DNA from: Streptomyces sp. NBC_01232
GTDB taxonomy: Bacteria > Actinomycetota > Actinomycetes > Streptomycetales > Streptomycetaceae
Assembly: GCF_035989885.1 (NCBI RefSeq)
Contig: NZ_CP108518.1
Coordinates: forward strand, 3,938,501 to 4,002,500
Direction of reading: 5' to 3'
DNA length: 64,000 nt
The notes below the pieces were generated by a model, which did not search any database, was not told the origin of the DNA, and saw only the letters and a list, made by a program, of their open reading frames with translations. The position numbers and the translations under genes are program-made. Shown here one piece after another: positions 53,046 through 61,977 of this stretch. Positions within the stretch are counted from its first letter, which is position 1, and each line of letters begins with the position of its first letter.

Positions 53046-53454
53046 GCTCCCCAGCCTCACGCACCCCACTGACAACGCCCTCGCCACGCCCCCACCGCGC
53101 TCCCGCGCACGGATGAAACGACTGAAGGACCATCGGACGCATGTCCGCGGATCGGCTCGGTGACACGCGACACCACTGCTCCGAACGGCGGCCCCTCACC
53201 CCACCCCCCGTACGCCGAGACGACAATCATTGCCCGGCGTCACCCCCCGTGATACACAGAGTGACCGCATGTTCTCGCGCGTACACACCGCCCCTGCCCA
53301 GGTCAGAGCGCGGAAGCGGAGCGCGACCCGCGAGATCGGGTAAAGAGAGCCGTCAAGTCGACGACGGCGGCGGTTTCATCAGCGAAGATAGTGCGTAACC
53401 CCTGCCGTCGGGCAAGGGTCTTCCGGAACTACCCATACAGGGGCGGTGAGTTAC
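53046..53454. other. upstream region of the T4SS-like operon
   Basis: These 409 bp separate the hydrolase gene from the first operon gene. There is a 24-codon frame starting ATGTTCTCGCGC at 53269 without a good ribosome-binding site; it is not called. GATAGT near 53387 may be a -10 for the operon. The rest has no recognisable hairpin or operator. Confidence 0.45.
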
Positions 53455-53763
53455 ATGATCCTGGCAGCCGAAAAGGGCGACATCACCACCATCATCGGCG
53501 GAATCGCCCCGAACTGGGGGCCTTTCGGCAGTCTCGGCAACGAAGCGAAGGTCATGATCGAGGTGGTCATGGCCGTCGCGATCCTGCTCTGCCTGGGCAT
53601 CGCCATCTGGGGGGCGGCCAAACAGCGCATCGGTGCGACCGCCCTGCGCGACACGTTCAGCGCGGAACAGGGCAAGGGCCTGATCGTGGCCGGGCTGACC
53701 GGAGTCTTCATCATCGGCTCCCTCGGGACGCTGTTCACGATCGTCTACGGGATGGCCGTCTAG
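53455..53763 (+). CDS. small two-TM protein, first gene of the T4SS-like operon
   Basis: A 102-residue protein with two strong hydrophobic segments (about 35-53 and 77-99) separated by a loop with AKQRIGATALRD. Size, topology and place before VirB8/VirB6-like genes fit a VirB2/PrgF-like component. The ATG at 53455 has GGTGA five bases upstream, a perfect match to the 3' part of the Shine-Dalgarno; a GTG at 53446 is an alternative. First of six co-directional genes that correspond, from memory, to cmdABCDEF of S. coelicolor, needed for normal differentiation and antibiotic production. Confidence 0.8.
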   Translation: MILAAEKGDITTIIGGIAPNWGPFGSLGNEAKVMIEVVMAVAILLCLGIAIWGAAKQRIGATALRDTFSAEQGKGLIVAGLTGVFIIGSLGTLFTIVYGMAV

Positions 53764-53865
53764 CCGGGTCGCGCGCCTGGCCCCGTAGCTGATGACGCAT
53801 CACCACACCACATCCACGCGGGAACCAGCGCTACCGTCGTACGACGCGGAGGGGGCGGACAGGGA

Positions 53866-54693
53866 ATGAGCAACGACGACCAGTACGGCGGCGGCTACGG
53901 CGAGGTCGGCGGCACCGGCCAGACCCGCACCCGCCTTCCGGACTCCCCGGCCGACCCGTACGGCCCCACCCGCCGCACCCCACGCACCTCGCGCAGCCTG
54001 ATCACCGTGGTCGGCGTGGTGGTCCTCCTGATCGCCGCCATCGCCTTCGCCAACTCGGGCCCGGACACCCCGTCGGACCCCGCCTCGGACAAACCCCCGA
54101 CGGACTCCTCCACGGCAGCCACGGGCACGAACCCGGTGACGGGCAAATCGGCCGGCATCCCCAAGGGCTTCGCCCACGACGAACAGGGCGCCCAGTCGGC
54201 GGCCGCCAACTTCGCGGTGGCGCTCGGTTCCGACGGCATGTTCAAGAAGAACACCCGGCACGCTCTCGTCGACGGGATCTACGCACCCGAGGTGGCGGCC
54301 CGGCTCAAGGGCCCTCAGGACGAGGCCTACTCGGCCGACTTCCTCGCCAAGCTGGGGCTCGACGCCAACGGCAACGCACCGCAGGGCAGCACGTTCGTCA
54401 CCCGCACCGTCCCGATCGGCACCCGCGTCGAGAGCTACACGCCGGCCGGCGCCAAAGTCGCCGTCTGGTACACCGGCCTGATCGGCATGTCCGGCCCCAA
54501 GTCCACCGACCCGGTGCGGACGCTCTGGAAGACCTGGACCTTCGAGCTGAGTTGGATCGGGGACAGCTGGAGAGTCGTCGACGACACCCAGCAGGACGGA
54601 CCCGCACCGGTTCCCGGCGATGTCCCTGTGTCGACGTCGGACGACATGAGCAAGGCCATCAAGGAATTCGGGGGATTCACCTATGCCCGCTAG
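53866..54693 (+). CDS. VirB8/TcpC-like bitopic membrane protein
   Basis: A 275-residue protein: cytoplasmic Gly/Arg/Pro-rich arm (1-45), one TM (about 46-66), a Thr/Ser/Pro linker, then an extracytoplasmic NTF2-like domain (about 100-270; AANFAVALGSDGMF, TRTVPIGTRVESYTPAGAKVAVWYTGL, WTFELSWIGDSWRVVDD). This is the layout of TcpC/VirB8 core components of conjugation machines. The ATG has GGGAATGAG-type spacing after ggacaggga. Overlaps the next gene by 11 bp. Confidence 0.8.
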   Translation: MSNDDQYGGGYGEVGGTGQTRTRLPDSPADPYGPTRRTPRTSRSLITVVGVVVLLIAAIAFANSGPDTPSDPASDKPPTDSSTAATGTNPVTGKSAGIPKGFAHDEQGAQSAAANFAVALGSDGMFKKNTRHALVDGIYAPEVAARLKGPQDEAYSADFLAKLGLDANGNAPQGSTFVTRTVPIGTRVESYTPAGAKVAVWYTGLIGMSGPKSTDPVRTLWKTWTFELSWIGDSWRVVDDTQQDGPAPVPGDVPVSTSDDMSKAIKEFGGFTYAR

Positions 54694-56002
54694 CCTCCGG
54701 CTGCCCGCCCGGCTGGGCCTGATCGCCTCCGCCCACCTCGCCGTGCTGGCCCTGGCCACCCGCGCACAGGCCGCCCCCGTCCCCGCGCCGACCCCCACAC
54801 CGCAGGCGACCACCGACCCCTGCGCCCTGCTCGACGGCCCCTCCAAGCAGTACTGCCAGAGCGGCACGGGCACGTCCGGCGGCACGCCCAGGACAGGACT
54901 GGCACCCAGCGACGGCGGAGACGCCCTCAACCCCCTCGCCTCCCTCGCCCGCGGCTGCGCCGACGCCGCCTCCTGGATCGTCACCAAGCTGAGCGAAGCG
55001 GTAAAGGGCTCGGCCGAGGTCGACTTCACCAACCCCGCTTTCCTCAAGCAGTACGCCGTCGTCTTCGCCGCCTCCACCATCCTCACGCTCGTCCTCTGGC
55101 TCTTCGCCGTCGCCAAGCGAGCCGTCCGCGGAGTCCCCCTCACCACCGCCATGTCCGAAGCCATCGGCTTCCTCTGGCTCACCGTCCTCGCCTCCGCCTT
55201 CACCCCCCTGATCCTCTACACCGTCGTCTCCGCCACCGACGGCGTCACCGAGGTCATCGCCTCCGCCGCCGGCGGCCAGACCGACGTCTTCTTCGGCTCC
55301 TTCTCTGAAGCCCTCAAGAAGGGCGACGACATCGGCGGCGGCCCGATCATGCTGATCGTCGTCTCGCTCGTCACCGTCCTCGCCGCAGGCGTGCTCTACC
55401 TGGAGCTCTTCATCCGGGCCGCCCTCCTCTACGTCGGCGCCCTCCTCGGCGTCGTCGTCTACTCCGGGCTCGTCGACCGCAACCTCTGGGGCCACGTCCG
55501 CCGCTGGGCCGGCATCATGATCGCCGTCATCCTCGTCAAGCCGGTCATCGTCATCGTCCTCGGCCTCGCCGGAGCCCTGACCGGCGACAAGGGCCCCAAC
55601 GCCTTCTCCGCCGTCGTCACCGGCCTCGCCATCATCCTCCTGGCGATCTTCGCCTCCGCGATGATCTACCGCTTCGTCCCCGGCTTCGGCGACGAGATCG
55701 CCTCCGCCCGCTCCAACCGCAGCAAGGCCACCGACGGCGCCCAGGCAGCCGCCGTCATCAGCTCCCCGGCCTCCCTCGTCTCGCAGGGCATCAAGACCCA
55801 CAGCAGCCGCGGCGCCCACCGCGGCGGCGACGGCGGCGGCAACAGCGCGCCCCGCCCCGCCAACCCCATCTCCGGAGGCGTCGCCGCCCACAGCAGCCGA
55901 CCCGCCTCCGGCGGCGGAGCCGGCGGCGGATCTGTCCCCTCCGCCGCACCCCCGCCCCGCACGAGCTCGAGCACGAGGAACACAGGAGGTGACGGGCGTT
56001 GA
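54683..56002 (+). CDS. VirB6/TrbL-like polytopic membrane protein
   Basis: A 439-residue protein. A signal-like N-terminus (residues 1-31), a small extracytoplasmic region with paired Cys (DPCALL, KQYCQSG), five to six TM segments between about 125 and 330, and a Ser/Gly/Pro-rich cytoplasmic tail. The central RxxLLYVGALLGVVVYSGLVDR segment is like VirB6/PrgH-type channel proteins. The TGA stop overlaps the TTG start of the next gene. Likely the inner-membrane pore of the assembly. Confidence 0.8.
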   Translation: MPASLRLPARLGLIASAHLAVLALATRAQAAPVPAPTPTPQATTDPCALLDGPSKQYCQSGTGTSGGTPRTGLAPSDGGDALNPLASLARGCADAASWIVTKLSEAVKGSAEVDFTNPAFLKQYAVVFAASTILTLVLWLFAVAKRAVRGVPLTTAMSEAIGFLWLTVLASAFTPLILYTVVSATDGVTEVIASAAGGQTDVFFGSFSEALKKGDDIGGGPIMLIVVSLVTVLAAGVLYLELFIRAALLYVGALLGVVVYSGLVDRNLWGHVRRWAGIMIAVILVKPVIVIVLGLAGALTGDKGPNAFSAVVTGLAIILLAIFASAMIYRFVPGFGDEIASARSNRSKATDGAQAAAVISSPASLVSQGIKTHSSRGAHRGGDGGGNSAPRPANPISGGVAAHSSRPASGGGAGGGSVPSAAPPPRTSSSTRNTGGDGR

Positions 56003-57561
56003 CGACCCAGTCCCACCAGATGCACCCGGTCGCGCCCCGCCGCACGTATCTCATCGGCCGGGCCCGGCCGAACGCGATCGTCGGCAAGAACCGCGAGACC
56101 GGCGAGATCGCCCTGATCATCGCCGGGGCGTTCTTCGGCATGATGAGCGGACTGCTCGTCCCCGACCTCACCCTGCGCATCGTCAGCCTCGCCGGCTTCC
56201 CCATGATCGCGCTCGCCGCCGTGTACGTCCCGTACAAGGGCCGCACCTTCTACCGCTGGTTCGAGATCAGCCGCAGCTACAAGCGCACCCTGCGCCGCGG
56301 CACGACGTACCGCTCGGGCGCCATGGAAGCCGGCATCCGCGGCTCCGACGGCCGCGAGGTCGAAGTCGGCCCGCCCCCCGGCATCGGCCGGATCAACTGG
56401 CTCGCCGCACCCTTCGGCCCCGACGAGATCGCTGTCCTCCTGCACGCGGACCGCCGCACCGTCACGGCCGCCATCGAGATCGAGGGCCCCGGCGTCGGCC
56501 TGCGCGACAGCGAGGACCAGGAAGCCCTCGTCGACCGCTTCGGCACCCTCCTCAAGCACGTGGCCAACGGCGACGGCTTCGTCACCCGCCTCCAGATGCT
56601 CGCCCGCACCCTCCCCGCCGACCCCGACGCACACGCCAAGGACGTGGCCCAGCGCGGCGACACCCAGGCCCCCGGCTGGCTGCGCGAGTCCTACGACCAG
56701 CTCCAGTCGATGGTGTCCACCTCCTCCGAGCAGCACCGCGCGTACCTCGTCGCCTGCATGCACTACACCCGCGAACTCGCCGCCGAGGCCAACGCCATCG
56801 CCCGCGCCGGCACCCCCCACAAGGGCCGCAAGCTCGACCGCGACTCAGGCCTCGCCATCGTCATGGCCCGCGAGCTCACCGACATCTGCGCCCGCCTCGC
56901 CGAGGCCGACATCCGCGTACGCCAGCCCCTCGGCCAGGGCCGCCTCTCCTCCCTCGTGCACTCCATGTACGACCCGGACCACCCCATCGACCACATCCAG
57001 GCCATGACCAAGCGCAACGCCTGGCCCGCCGAGCTCGACGCCGTGGAACCCACCTTCCTCCAGGCCAAGACCCGCGAGTCCTCCACCCGCGCCCCCTGGT
57101 GCCACGCCACCGCCTGGGTCAAGGAGTGGCCGATGACGCCCGTCGGCGTCAACTTCCTCGCCCCGCTGCTCGTCCACACCCCCGACGTGATCCGTACCGT
57201 CGCCGTCACCATGGACCTGGAGCCCACCGAGGTGGCCATCGAGCGCATGCTCACCGAGAAGACCAACGACGAGGCCGACGCCTCCCGCGCCGCCAAGATG
57301 AACCGGACCGTCGACCCCCGCGACATCGCCGCCCACGGCCGGCTCGACCAAAGAGGTGAAGATCTCGCCAGCGGTGCGGCGGGAGTCAACCTCGTCGGGT
57401 ACATCACGGTGTCCTCGCGTTCGCCGGAGGCCCTCGCCCGCGACAAGCGGACGATCCGCGCCTCCGCCGGAAAGTCGTACCTGAAGCTCGAATGGTGCGA
57501 CCGCGAGCACCACCGCGCCTTCGTCAACACCCTGCCGTTCGCCACCGGCATCCGACGCTAG
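55999..57561 (+). CDS. PrgI/VirB4 N-terminal-like protein (SCO6880 family)
   Basis: A 520-residue protein with two TM segments near the start (about 35-75), as in PrgI, followed by a large cytoplasmic domain resembling the N-terminal half of VirB4/PrgJ (SCO6880 family). There is no Walker A or B in it; the ATPase half is encoded by the next gene, so VirB4 is split in two. The TTG at 55999 has a perfect AGGAGGTGA seven bases upstream, and is coupled to the previous gene through TTGA. The C-terminal segment GYITVSSRSPEALARDKRTIRASAGKS is typical of VirB4 proteins just before their motor domain. Confidence 0.85.
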   Translation: MTTQSHQMHPVAPRRTYLIGRARPNAIVGKNRETGEIALIIAGAFFGMMSGLLVPDLTLRIVSLAGFPMIALAAVYVPYKGRTFYRWFEISRSYKRTLRRGTTYRSGAMEAGIRGSDGREVEVGPPPGIGRINWLAAPFGPDEIAVLLHADRRTVTAAIEIEGPGVGLRDSEDQEALVDRFGTLLKHVANGDGFVTRLQMLARTLPADPDAHAKDVAQRGDTQAPGWLRESYDQLQSMVSTSSEQHRAYLVACMHYTRELAAEANAIARAGTPHKGRKLDRDSGLAIVMARELTDICARLAEADIRVRQPLGQGRLSSLVHSMYDPDHPIDHIQAMTKRNAWPAELDAVEPTFLQAKTRESSTRAPWCHATAWVKEWPMTPVGVNFLAPLLVHTPDVIRTVAVTMDLEPTEVAIERMLTEKTNDEADASRAAKMNRTVDPRDIAAHGRLDQRGEDLASGAAGVNLVGYITVSSRSPEALARDKRTIRASAGKSYLKLEWCDREHHRAFVNTLPFATGIRR

Positions 57562-57571
57562 CTGGAGGGAA

Positions 57572-58999
57572 GTGCCGCCCATGCGAGATCCCATGACAGC
57601 GCTGACGGACGCCTTCACCAGCTTCCTCTTCGGCAAAGTCGAAACCACGCGCCTGCCCGTCCGCACCTCCACCGGGCAGGCGCAAGCCGTCTACCTGCCC
57701 ACCGCGGCCCCCGGACTCGGCGACTCCGGCGTCATCATCGGCCGCGAGGTCTACAGCGGCAAGGGCTACATCTACGACCCCTTCCAGCTCTACGGACAGC
57801 AGCTCCCGGCCCCCCACTGGCTGGTCCTCGGCGAATCCGGAAACGGCAAGTCCGCCCTGGAGAAGACCTACGTACTGCGCCAGCTCCGCTTCAAGGACCG
57901 CCAGGTCGTCGTCCTCGACGCCCAGGGCGAGGACGGCGTCGGCGAGTGGAACCTGATCGCCCAGCAGCTGGGGATAACCCCCATCCGCCTGGACCCCATC
58001 GCCGCCAACGACGACGGGATCCGCCTCAACCCCCTCGACCCGGCCATCACCGCGACCGGGCAGCTCGCGCTGCTCCGGACCATCATCGAGGTGGCCATGG
58101 GCCACGGCCTCGACGAGCGCGCCGGCTTCGCCCTCAAGGTCGCGCACGCCTACGTGGTGGACACCATCACCACCCGCCAGCCGGTCCTGACCGACATCGT
58201 CGAACAACTGCGCCACCCCGAGCCCGAATCGGCCCTCGCGATGAACGTCGACATAGACGATGTCCGGGCCTGGGGCCTCGACGTCGCGCTCGTCATCGAC
58301 CGCCTCGTCGACGGTGACCTGCGCGGCATGTTCGACGGCCCCACCACGGTCGGCATCGACCTCGACGCCCCGCTGATCGTCTTCGACCTCTCCCACATCG
58401 ACCGCAACTCCATCGCGATGCCGATCCTGATGGCGATCGTCGGCGTCTGGCTGGAGCACACCTGGATCCGCCCCGACCGGAAGAAGCGCATCTTCCTGGT
58501 CGAGGAGGCCTGGCACATCATCAACAGCCCCTTCGTCGCCCAGCTGTTCCAGCGCCTGCTGAAGTTCGGCCGACGCCTCGGCCTGTCCTTCGTCGCCGTC
58601 GTCCACCACCTCTCCGACGTCGTCGACGGCGCGGCGGCACGTGAGGCGGCAGCCATCCTCAAAATGGCCTCGACCCGAACGATCTACGCCCAGAAGGCGG
58701 ACGAAGCCAGAGCGACGGGCCGGGTCCTGGGCCTCCCGCGCTGGGCGGTCGAAATCATCCCGACCCTCACCCCCGGCATCGCCGTCTGGGACGTCAACGG
58801 CAACGTCCAGGTGGTCAAACACCTGATCACCGAGGCCGAACGGCCCCTCGTCTTCACGGACCGCGCCATGACCGAGTCCTCCGCCCCCACCCGCCTGCCC
58901 GCCGACATGCTCGCCGCCGAACTCGAGGCGGAGGAAAGGGCCCTGTCCATCGAACGCAGCCGCGGCGGCGGCCCTGGTTCCGCGACCACGGTGGCCTGA
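57572..58999 (+). CDS. VirB4/TraC-type ATPase (motor half)
   Basis: A 475-residue AAA+ motor of the T4SS. Walker A is GESGNGKS (residues 87-94), Walker B RIFLVEEAW with the following Glu, and the VirB4 motifs LDAQGEDG, IRLNPLDP and KMASTRTIYAQK are present. GGAGG lies 3 bases before the GTG at 57572; the ATG nine bases later (MRDPMTALTD) is an alternative. It follows the VirB4 N-terminal gene by 10 bp and precedes the VirD4-like gene by 2 bp. All key ATPase residues are retained, so this is likely the active energy source of the assembly. Confidence 0.9.
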   Translation: MPPMRDPMTALTDAFTSFLFGKVETTRLPVRTSTGQAQAVYLPTAAPGLGDSGVIIGREVYSGKGYIYDPFQLYGQQLPAPHWLVLGESGNGKSALEKTYVLRQLRFKDRQVVVLDAQGEDGVGEWNLIAQQLGITPIRLDPIAANDDGIRLNPLDPAITATGQLALLRTIIEVAMGHGLDERAGFALKVAHAYVVDTITTRQPVLTDIVEQLRHPEPESALAMNVDIDDVRAWGLDVALVIDRLVDGDLRGMFDGPTTVGIDLDAPLIVFDLSHIDRNSIAMPILMAIVGVWLEHTWIRPDRKKRIFLVEEAWHIINSPFVAQLFQRLLKFGRRLGLSFVAVVHHLSDVVDGAAAREAAAILKMASTRTIYAQKADEARATGRVLGLPRWAVEIIPTLTPGIAVWDVNGNVQVVKHLITEAERPLVFTDRAMTESSAPTRLPADMLAAELEAEERALSIERSRGGGPGSATTVA

Positions 59000-59001
59000 C
59001 C

Positions 59002-60522
59002 ATGCCCGACGCACGACGTGGCGGCGGCGTCCCGGACAGCCTGCTGGTCGGCCTCCTGGCCTTCCTCCTGGGCCTTGCCGTCCTGGTCTGGTCGGCCACC
59101 GGCCTGGCGGCCGTCGTGGCCAAGGGCGCCTGGCCCGACACCGTCACCTTCACCCGGACCCCGGAGGCCGTCCGCGCCCTGATAGCGCAGCCGCACGACA
59201 TCCCGGCCGCCTGGCCCGACACCGACCCGGCGGCCCTGTCGGGCTGGGGCCTGTTCTGGGGCCTGTTCGTCAGCCAGCTCCTGGTGATGTTCGTACTCAC
59301 CGTCTTCGCCATCGGCGTGATCGCCCGCACCAAGTCCCGCCGCGCCCTGTCCAGACAACCCCCAGCAGAACCCCCGACCCCGACGCCGTTCGAGCCACGC
59401 GTACCCGAAGCCACCCCAGCCCCACCGCCCTTCGAGCCACGCGAGTCCGGGGCCAATCCAGCCCCGCCGGCGTTTGAGGCGCGGGGGTCTGGGGGCAGCG
59501 CCCCCAGCGGCTCCGCCGCACCGGTCGACGAGGCCTACCGCTACGGCTTCGGCTACGCCCCCCGCCCGACGGCGCCCACCGCCACCGCGACGGCCACGCC
59601 GGCGCCCAGCACCCCACCCGCCCTCACCTACGCCGGCCCGAACGACCGCTTCCACGCAGCCGCACACCGCATCGCCGAGACCGAGGGGGCGGCGCTCGTC
59701 GTCACCTCCTCCCCCACCCTCTGGGCGGAGACCAAGGACGCCCGCGCCAAGCTCGGCCCGGTCCTCCTCTACGACCCCTCCCACCTCTGCGACACCCCGG
59801 CCCGCATGCACTGGAACCCCGCCGAGGGCTGCGCCGACCGCGACACCGCCGCCGCCCGCGCGATCGCCCTGCTGGCCCCCGTACGACCCCAGGCCCGCAT
59901 GGACGCCGCAGTGGCCGACACCGCGGAAACCCTCCTGCGCAGCTGGCTCCAGGCCGCCGCCCTGGACGACCGCCCGTTCAAGCTGCTGCACCGCTGGACC
60001 CAGGGCAACAGCGCCCAGGACCCGGTCCGCATCCTGCGCACCCACCCCCAGGCCGCCCCCGGCGCAGCCGGCGAACTGGAGAGCGCCCTCACCGCCCACC
60101 CCGAACGCCGCGAGCTCGCCCAGAACCTGACGGCCCGGGCCCTTTCGTGCCTGACCTCGATCCACATCCGCGAGGCCTGCAACCCGAACCGAACAGATGC
60201 CCTCACCCTGGCATCATTCGTCACCGAAGGGGGCACCCTCTACCTGGTGGGTGAACCTCTGGAGGATCCCCGCACCCACCCGGGTGCGATGCCCCTGCTC
60301 ACCGCACTCGCCTCGCACGTGGTCGAGCACGGCCGCCGCATGGCCGCACGGTCATCCCACGGTCGGCTCGACCCACCACTGTCCCTGGTGCTGGACGACG
60401 TGGCCGCCGTGGCCCCGATCCCCCAGCTCCCGGAACTCCTCACCGAGGGCACCCTGCCCCTGCTCGCCCTGTGCCGCAGCCGCGAACAGGCCCGCTCCCG
60501 CTGGCCGCAGGCCGACTTCTAG
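59002..60522 (+). CDS. VirD4-like coupling protein without Walker A
   Basis: A 506-residue protein with two TM segments (about 12-42 and 81-107), a Pro-rich linker (110-200) and a cytoplasmic domain that aligns by eye with TraG/VirD4 proteins: ALVVTSSPTLWAETKDAR, GPVLLYDPSH, and LSLVLDDVAAVAPIPQLPELL, which equals the usual LDEVANIAPLP Walker B. No GxxGxGKS/T lies before it, and the second acidic residue of Walker B is Asp rather than Glu, so nucleotide hydrolysis is doubtful. Residues about 153-172 of the linker come from the interspersed repeat at 59458. The last gene of the operon; converges on the GNAT gene. Confidence 0.82.
   Translation: MPDARRGGGVPDSLLVGLLAFLLGLAVLVWSATGLAAVVAKGAWPDTVTFTRTPEAVRALIAQPHDIPAAWPDTDPAALSGWGLFWGLFVSQLLVMFVLTVFAIGVIARTKSRRALSRQPPAEPPTPTPFEPRVPEATPAPPPFEPRESGANPAPPAFEARGSGGSAPSGSAAPVDEAYRYGFGYAPRPTAPTATATATPAPSTPPALTYAGPNDRFHAAAHRIAETEGAALVVTSSPTLWAETKDARAKLGPVLLYDPSHLCDTPARMHWNPAEGCADRDTAAARAIALLAPVRPQARMDAAVADTAETLLRSWLQAAALDDRPFKLLHRWTQGNSAQDPVRILRTHPQAAPGAAGELESALTAHPERRELAQNLTARALSCLTSIHIREACNPNRTDALTLASFVTEGGTLYLVGEPLEDPRTHPGAMPLLTALASHVVEHGRRMAARSSHGRLDPPLSLVLDDVAAVAPIPQLPELLTEGTLPLLALCRSREQARSRWPQADF
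59458..59485. repeat. interspersed repeat captured inside a coding sequence
   Basis: The 28-bp segment starting CCAGCCCCGCCGGCG matches the intergenic copy at 33051-33078 with one mismatch and is followed by a self-complementary gggggcagcgcccccag block. It is read in frame in the linker of the VirD4-like protein as PAPPAFEAR plus GSGGSAPSG. Confidence 0.8.
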
Positions 60523-61088
60523 ACCGCAGTCGGCCGCCGGTACACGTACTCCAGCTCCTTGGCGCCCGTACCCCCGGGCACCGGCACGACCGTGCCGCTC
60601 GGCTCGAACCCGTACCGCCGGTAGAAGGCCCCGGCCCGTGCGTTCTCCTCGTGCACGAAGAGCCGTACGTGCTCCAGCACCGGCTCCTCCAGCCCCCAGG
60701 CCCATTCCAGCGCGGCCTCGAACAGCGCCTCGGTCAGTCCGGTCCCCCGCTGCCCGCTCCGCACGAACACCCCGACGACGTGCCCCTGCGTCTGCTCGAC
60801 GGCCTGATCGAAGAAGTCGGTGGTCCCACCCTCCTCGACGAGCACGGTCACCGACCCGTTCCAGGTCCCGTCGGGCGCCTCGGCCACGAACTGCCGGGCC
60901 GCGCGCCCATGGGACGCGCCCTCGGCACGCCCCTGCCAGAACTCGTCGGACCTCTCCTGCGCCTGCTCCACGGTCTCGAGGAAGGCCACCGGCGCCGCCG
61001 GATCCCGCAGGGCGGCGATCCGCAGCTCCTTGACCTTCGCCCACTCATCACCACGTACCGCACGTATCACGTGCCGGATCTCGCTCAT
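60519..61088 (-). CDS. GNAT-family N-acetyltransferase
   Basis: A 189-residue acetyltransferase. The acetyl-CoA loop is VGVFVRSGQRGTGLTEALFEA (residues about 108-128), followed by VRLFVHEENARAGAFYRRYGFEPSG. N-terminal RHVIRAVRGDEWAKVKELRIAALRD is the usual first strand and helix. Stop overlaps the stop of the convergent VirD4-like gene by 4 bp. Substrate unknown. Divergent from the DUF3626 gene with 39 bp between the starts. Confidence 0.9.
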   Translation of the reverse strand: MSEIRHVIRAVRGDEWAKVKELRIAALRDPAAPVAFLETVEQAQERSDEFWQGRAEGASHGRAARQFVAEAPDGTWNGSVTVLVEEGGTTDFFDQAVEQTQGHVVGVFVRSGQRGTGLTEALFEAALEWAWGLEEPVLEHVRLFVHEENARAGAFYRRYGFEPSGTVVPVPGGTGAKELEYVYRRPTAV

Positions 61089-61127
61089 GCCTCGAAATCC
61101 TAGCCACGGATCACCGATGCTTCACTT

Positions 61128-61958
61128 ATGAATTCGCACGTCAAGGCCCTGCGCCACGTCGCCGCGCGCGCTCTCGGCCCGCCCCTGGACCCGACCCTCG
61201 CGGTGACCCTGAACTTCCACCCCGACCGCCGGTCCGGCGACCGCCCGATCCTCGCCGCACTGGCCGAAGCCGGCGTGTACCGCTCCCAGTTCGTCACCGG
61301 AACCAGCAACGGCGGTCTCACCGCCCACCCGGGCGGAGCACGCTGGCAGTGGGAGAGCCGCATATTCGGCGGCGCGTACGACGACGCCCCACCCGAATCC
61401 CGCCCGGTCTACGGCGCCCTGAACTTCCGCCACCACCCGGCCGGCGCCGCTCCCCGCTTCGGCTCCGCCCACTTCCGCCTCACAGCGCAGGCCCTCTCCC
61501 GGACCACCTTCTGCTACCCGGACAGCTACCTGGAACCCGAATCCTTCGGCGTGGCGGAGCACATGTCCCTGATCGCCCTGGCCGAGGCCGACGACCAGGA
61601 CGCCCTCGACGACTACATCGAGGCCCAGGTCCACACCCCGGTGCTGCTCGCACACGACGTGGCCGCTCTCGTACTGGACCCCAGCTACCGGAACACGGAG
61701 GTCGAGGCAGCGGCCGCCGAGCTCCCCTGCCCGACGGAATGGCACCCGGGCTTCCACCTGACGGTCGAAGAACTCCGCCGTCACCCCGACTACCGCGGCC
61801 AGGAGTACGTGGACCTCGGCGCGGAAATCGCCGTCGAGGGCCGGCTCACCCCATACATCCTCGGCGAAGCGGCCCGCACCGGCCGGTACGACGAACAGGC
61901 CCTCAAGCGGGTCTGGCACTGTCTGGCCCGCTTCGGAGACCGACGGAACAGCCGATAA
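61128..61958 (+). CDS. DUF3626 family protein
   Basis: A 276-residue protein of DUF3626, unknown function. Family blocks seen are TLNFHPDR, YRSQFVTGTSNGGLTAHPGG, WESRIFGGAYD, PVYGALNFRHH, GSAHFRLTAQALSRTTFCYPDSY and EYVDLGAEIAVEGRL. The many conserved His, Asp and Arg suggest an enzyme. The ATG gives MNSHVKAL. It ends 20 bp before the terminator at 61978 and converges on the rRNA operon. Confidence 0.88.
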   Translation: MNSHVKALRHVAARALGPPLDPTLAVTLNFHPDRRSGDRPILAALAEAGVYRSQFVTGTSNGGLTAHPGGARWQWESRIFGGAYDDAPPESRPVYGALNFRHHPAGAAPRFGSAHFRLTAQALSRTTFCYPDSYLEPESFGVAEHMSLIALAEADDQDALDDYIEAQVHTPVLLAHDVAALVLDPSYRNTEVEAAAAELPCPTEWHPGFHLTVEELRRHPDYRGQEYVDLGAEIAVEGRLTPYILGEAARTGRYDEQALKRVWHCLARFGDRRNSR

Positions 61959-61977
61959 AAAGCGTCCAGAACGCAGA

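Noticed and set aside
53269..53343. A 24-residue leader-like frame before the T4SS-like operon
   Set aside because: It has no clear ribosome-binding site, no distinctive residue bias and no hairpin nearby.
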